Position numbers and translations under genes: made by a program. Positions 5,301 to 7,314 of a DNA stretch of 7,314 nt are shown one piece after another. The stretch is from an uncultured Clostridia bacterium (GTDB taxonomy: Bacteria; Bacillota; Clostridia; UBA1381): assembly GCA_910585795.1 (NCBI GenBank), contig CAJUFV010000240.1:1-7314 (forward strand). Reading direction: 5' to 3'. Within the stretch, counting starts at the first letter, position 1. The number at the start of each line of letters is the position of its first letter. Below the pieces are notes generated by a model, which was not told the DNA's origin, did not search any database, and worked only from the letters and a program-made list of their open reading frames with translations.

Positions 5301-7314
5301 TCCTTTATACTGAAAATTATACATATGAGAAGTTGTATGATTCAACTGTCAAAAAATATTATGAAAAAGTAACAAAAATCACAACCGCGGCGGACGGAAC
5401 AAGAACAGCGGATATAATTACGTACTATAACAAGTACGGACAGGTGGAAAAAACAGAAGCGGTTTCAAAGGATACCACATTAACCACGACTAAAGAATAT
5501 GACTACATGGGAAGAGTCACAAAAGAAACGGACGCAAACGGCAATTCCACATCGTATGAATATAACTATGATGGTCAGATAAGCAAGGTAATATATCCGG
5601 ACGGTTCTAATATTGTAACCGAATATGACATTGCGGGACAGGCAGTGTCAGTAACAGACGCGAACGGAAACACCGCTGTTACTGATTATGACAAGCTCGG
5701 CCGCGCGATAAAGACAACTGCGCCGTTTGACGGTACAAAAAACGCGATAACAAAGACATATTATGATAAAAACTCTAATGTAATTAAAAACGCGGTCAGG
5801 AAATCAGGCAATGTCTATCAGACCGAAGAATATAAGTATGATAATATGGGTAATTTGATTGCCGCGATGTCAGGAGACGGGGATGAAAAATCAGTTACGC
5901 AATATACATATGACACAGCTAACCGTATAACAAAAATGATAACAGGTCTTTCAGAGTACAGCGAAAACCTGTCCGGCGGAAATGTTACAACGTACACGTA
6001 CGGAAGCGACGGCTTTTTAAGCATGACAACTGACCCGCTTGGCTGCAGTGAACAGTATTTTAACTATGATGAGTATGGAAATATAAAAGAAAAATCGGAC
6101 AGAGATGAAAACGTATTTAATTACACATATGGGGCATACGGAGTTACGCTTGAAAGCTCTGTGCTAAGCGAATCAAAATCAATACGCTACAACAGTCTGG
6201 GCTGGATTACAGGGACAGTGAATAACTATCGGGGCGAAGAAACAGAGGAACAATATACATATGACCCGTTCGGACGAATGACGTCAAAGACGTCCGCAGA
6301 CGGAACAGTGCAGAATTACACGTATGATAATAACGCGAATGTCAAGACGTATGAAATGGTAAAGGATGGGGATATAAAAGCCGGTGAATCATATGAATAT
6401 AACAGCATGAACAGGTTGACAAGGCTGAATAATGATGATAATATGTTCTCATACAAGTATGATAATAACGGAAACTTAAGATTTGTCATAAATGGCAAAG
6501 ATATCGGTATAAATGTAACGATTATGTATAATAAAGCGAATCTTCCGATTCGCTATGATACAAGGTATGGCGGTAAAGCATGCGTATATCTGACCTCATA
6601 TTTTCTGAATGGTTTGAAATATGAGGAGCAGGACACAGAGAATAATATTATTAAAGATTACGGCTATACCTCGCGGGGACAATTAGAATATGAGGAATGG
6701 ATGACTGCTGATGAAAGCGGTATGATAGATTATCTGTATGACGCCGGAGGAAACCGTACGCAAATGACAAAGTACGATTACAGCGCGAGAACACAGGAAG
6801 TGACAGACTATACATATGACGCGAATAACAGGCTTGTGCAGTCGCGCGTTACAGGCGGAACAACAGGCAAACTGACGGGAATGACAAGCTATTATTATGA
6901 TGATAACGGAAACACAATATCGGAGCAGAGCAGAACATATACAGAGGACGGTACGGAAAGCTCAGATATAACGCTGTCAGGCCGTTCAGGCGAAAGCAAG
7001 ACGAGGATATATGAGTATGACGATTTTAACCGTCTTATAAAGTACAATGACGGAGCGGCAGACGCGTATTATCGTTATAACGCTGATAATCATCGCACGT
7101 TAAAGACAGTAAATGGGAATAAAACAGAATTTGTATGGAACGGTCAAAACCTTGCGGGAGAGACAACGAATGATGTAACAACGGTATATTCATATGATAT
7201 GAGAGGAGTGATTACATCAAAGCGCGACGGAGAATTAACGCGCTATGTAAAAGACCCTCACGGAAATGTTATTGCCGCTTCAAAGGATAATAATGTTTTA
7301 GATGAATATGAGTA
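2390..7314 (+). CDS. Exported RHS/YD-repeat protein, WapA-like, 3' end outside window
   Basis: A single frame of 1641 codons with no stop, still open at the right edge. Layout: signal peptide at residues 1-22 (MKKLISMLITISILLGNIPAFA, cleavage after AFA); acidic linker at about 23-90; an RHS-type entry motif TDLSLPGKNGLDLILKR at about 147-163; a Tyr/Asp-rich region without recognisable motif to about 440; YD repeats from YEYD (445) to about 1618; and YVKDPHGN (1619-1626), which looks like the start of the RHS core. RHS/YD proteins fold the repeats into a hollow shell around a C-terminal effector. In Gram-positive WapA-type systems they are exported to the cell surface and deliver a toxin to neighbouring cells. 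The effector and immunity gene would lie just past 7314, so activity is unknown; an adhesin or wall protein is the alternative. No transmembrane or sortase signal is visible in this part. Two intact A8 runs (2771-2778 and 3664-3671) argue that the frame is reliable. Confidence 0.95.
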   Translation, partial: MKKLISMLITISILLGNIPAFAENDDIEYAKSPWDSEEVEVAPTPVIQNDVYYFADDTAFEENDEPIIHTEIIPDDVKLPEEDYNLMGTDLSSPFDISLFADTNNIGDIWKEQFSVQFGDDYLKPYKKKNDGQRIEGNTNRLIIEETDLSLPGKNGLDLILKRHHDNQDYNEVYGTYRGESINTYQQKYMIALKNTRTNKHIYVAFYTEDDAYAYMNNGCRLQELNTSYLKSITVNDITYSYYDFSYIRNKMIDDEAYDYYIYDDSIKGVDLNVKHEDISIYHLDSRKLFVGDESLGDYWSFVMPEASLFKYRSDTTKDIYDKQLGDTYDEYDGDYVGSFRDLSGNVYFFEGNDFYKIYKEHANTYTSRYSSEDNKNFAFVRLFKTQILDNGIKYNFKISDTCGYTYYMYNKDETPKEDIWELPRKKTYMKITAIEDDYGNRISYEYDSEYTKLTKITDTYGREINFNYTSGRTTISYFDDIAGKLQTIQYDRTTLPSSELNNDSPIKSKNIQRLTVINQLGEQTIYDARETTVINAVTLKAQNLTDYPEFADQEEYHTKNSNIERIIYPTGGETRYKYQCVHPYMKENKVVHGAYAVVGSYDIADGKEVNRKEYSLAGNEQLVTITEINDGEQSKTVSKYNNNGLITSQDKSLIDKYSPHYSTTYTYGDNQKPKIITVSNNGITNTTEYTYIGPLVESEKTADKLVSYTYHKGRKLKTATYMKAAGMKYDNIVYSTDYVFSTELTADGKSIEYERITKDDVIQSQIKYAYDSEGNVISTKQWTTDSNNDGVLDDNDNYTAVTSAYTNTTQKTKDVVNAVEDVINADGVNEGSVTNEYKLNIYGYPTYNKDSYGTVTTIEYDALNRPVKYNMANGGTKTIEYNTVNNYTIVTDEAGIKYQYVYDSLGRIKRKNRLQGAMLSELESYKYDTAGRLSEKITGQNGTCKVRETYVYDCLNRIITKKAFENTRKILYTENYTYEKLYDSTVKKYYEKVTKITTAADGTRTADIITYYNKYGQVEKTEAVSKDTTLTTTKEYDYMGRVTKETDANGNSTSYEYNYDGQISKVIYPDGSNIVTEYDIAGQAVSVTDANGNTAVTDYDKLGRAIKTTAPFDGTKNAITKTYYDKNSNVIKNAVRKSGNVYQTEEYKYDNMGNLIAAMSGDGDEKSVTQYTYDTANRITKMITGLSEYSENLSGGNVTTYTYGSDGFLSMTTDPLGCSEQYFNYDEYGNIKEKSDRDENVFNYTYGAYGVTLESSVLSESKSIRYNSLGWITGTVNNYRGEETEEQYTYDPFGRMTSKTSADGTVQNYTYDNNANVKTYEMVKDGDIKAGESYEYNSMNRLTRLNNDDNMFSYKYDNNGNLRFVINGKDIGINVTIMYNKANLPIRYDTRYGGKACVYLTSYFLNGLKYEEQDTENNIIKDYGYTSRGQLEYEEWMTADESGMIDYLYDAGGNRTQMTKYDYSARTQEVTDYTYDANNRLVQSRVTGGTTGKLTGMTSYYYDDNGNTISEQSRTYTEDGTESSDITLSGRSGESKTRIYEYDDFNRLIKYNDGAADAYYRYNADNHRTLKTVNGNKTEFVWNGQNLAGETTNDVTTVYSYDMRGVITSKRDGELTRYVKDPHGNVIAASKDNNVLDEYE
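3722..7243 (+). repeat. YD-repeat (RHS) shell region of the exported protein
   Basis: Protein-level repeats of the form YDxxGR/NRhxxxx(x)DxxGxxxxYxY, irregularly spaced at about 20-30 residues. Clear units include YEYDSEYTKLTKITDTYG (445), EYDALNRPVKY (Y861), YDSLGRIKRK (903), YKYDTAGRLSEK (Y928), YVYDCLNRIITKK (Y953), YDYMGRVTKETDANGN (1037), EYDIAGQAVSVTDANGN (Y1079), YKYDNMGNLIAAM (Y1150), YTYDPFGRMTSKTSADG (Y1291), then YDAGGNRTQM, YTYDANNRLVQ, YYYDDNGNTISEQ and YEYDDFNRLIKYNDG (Y1543). The segment before the core, FVWNGQNLAGE, matches the usual pre-core motif (YxxDGQNLxxE). The units are divergent in DNA, so this is an old repeat array and not a recent tandem duplication. Spacing between residues 470 and 860 is looser, with fewer clear units. 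Confidence 0.94.
4745..4780 (+). other. Possible calcium-binding loop in the RHS protein (residues 786-797)
   Basis: Residues DSNNDGVLDDND fit the 12-residue DxNxDGxxxxxD pattern of dockerin/EF-hand type calcium loops, with acidic or amide ligands at positions 1, 3, 5, 9 and 12 and Gly at 6. The loop is single, so this is not a dockerin, which needs two. It sits between weaker YD units in a Thr/Asn/Asp-rich segment, and a calcium-stabilised surface loop is the simplest reading. Confidence 0.5.
7244..7314 (+). other. Start of RHS-associated core motif, cut by window edge
   Basis: The last 23 full codons read YVKDPHGNVIAASKDNNV followed by LDEYE. This fits the RHS core pattern Y-x-x-D-x-x-G-(N/S)-V-x-A-x-x-(D/N)-x-x-G/N-x-V-x-x-Y-x-Y, where the next residues would usually be YDxFG. 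In RHS proteins the core is the junction after which the polymorphic effector begins. The missing part therefore includes the rest of the core, the effector tip and, if present, the immunity gene. Confidence 0.72.

Noticed and set aside
5142..6498. Minus-strand frames at 5142-5345, 5818-6024 and 6316-6498.
   Set aside because: They are antisense shadows of YD-repeat codons inside an unbroken + strand gene.
3722..7243. CRISPR-like or tandem DNA repeat array.
   Set aside because: The repeats are at protein level, irregularly spaced and divergent in DNA, as in RHS/YD proteins.

Overview
The window is AT-rich and every supported gene lies on the + strand. Purine-rich Shine-Dalgarno sites, short Gram-positive-style signal peptides (MKK plus a hydrophobic run) and a clostridial type of galactokinase point to a low-GC Firmicute, most likely a gut-type Clostridia member. 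This is inferred from sequence style only.

Layout. (1) Positions 1-1208: galactokinase gene galK, cut by the left window edge and broken by a one-base frameshift near 268-272. It is closed by a strong rho-independent terminator at 1220-1256. (2) Positions 1261-1372: intergenic stretch with a near-consensus sigma-A promoter (TTGACA-N16-TATACT) whose spacer holds an inverted repeat. (3) Positions 1373-1901 and 1931-2375: two decayed genes for small exported proteins. Each keeps a good ribosome binding site and signal peptide, but each is broken by an in-frame stop plus one or two frameshifts. (4) Positions 2390-7314: one uninterrupted reading frame of 1641 codons that runs off the right edge. 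It encodes an exported RHS/YD-repeat protein with a signal peptide, acidic linker, RHS-type N-terminal region and a long YD-repeat shell. The window ends within what looks like the start of the RHS core motif. This giant gene is the main content of the window.

How the parts relate. galK is a separate transcription unit. The promoter near 1283-1310 probably once drove a three-gene exported-protein operon of which only the RHS gene still looks intact. RHS/WapA-type proteins usually carry a C-terminal toxin or effector tip followed by an immunity gene. Both would lie just beyond the right edge, so the effector activity cannot be read here. Base composition rises from about 27% GC in sampled blocks of the RHS N-terminal part to about 50% in the repeat region, which suggests a mosaic gene.
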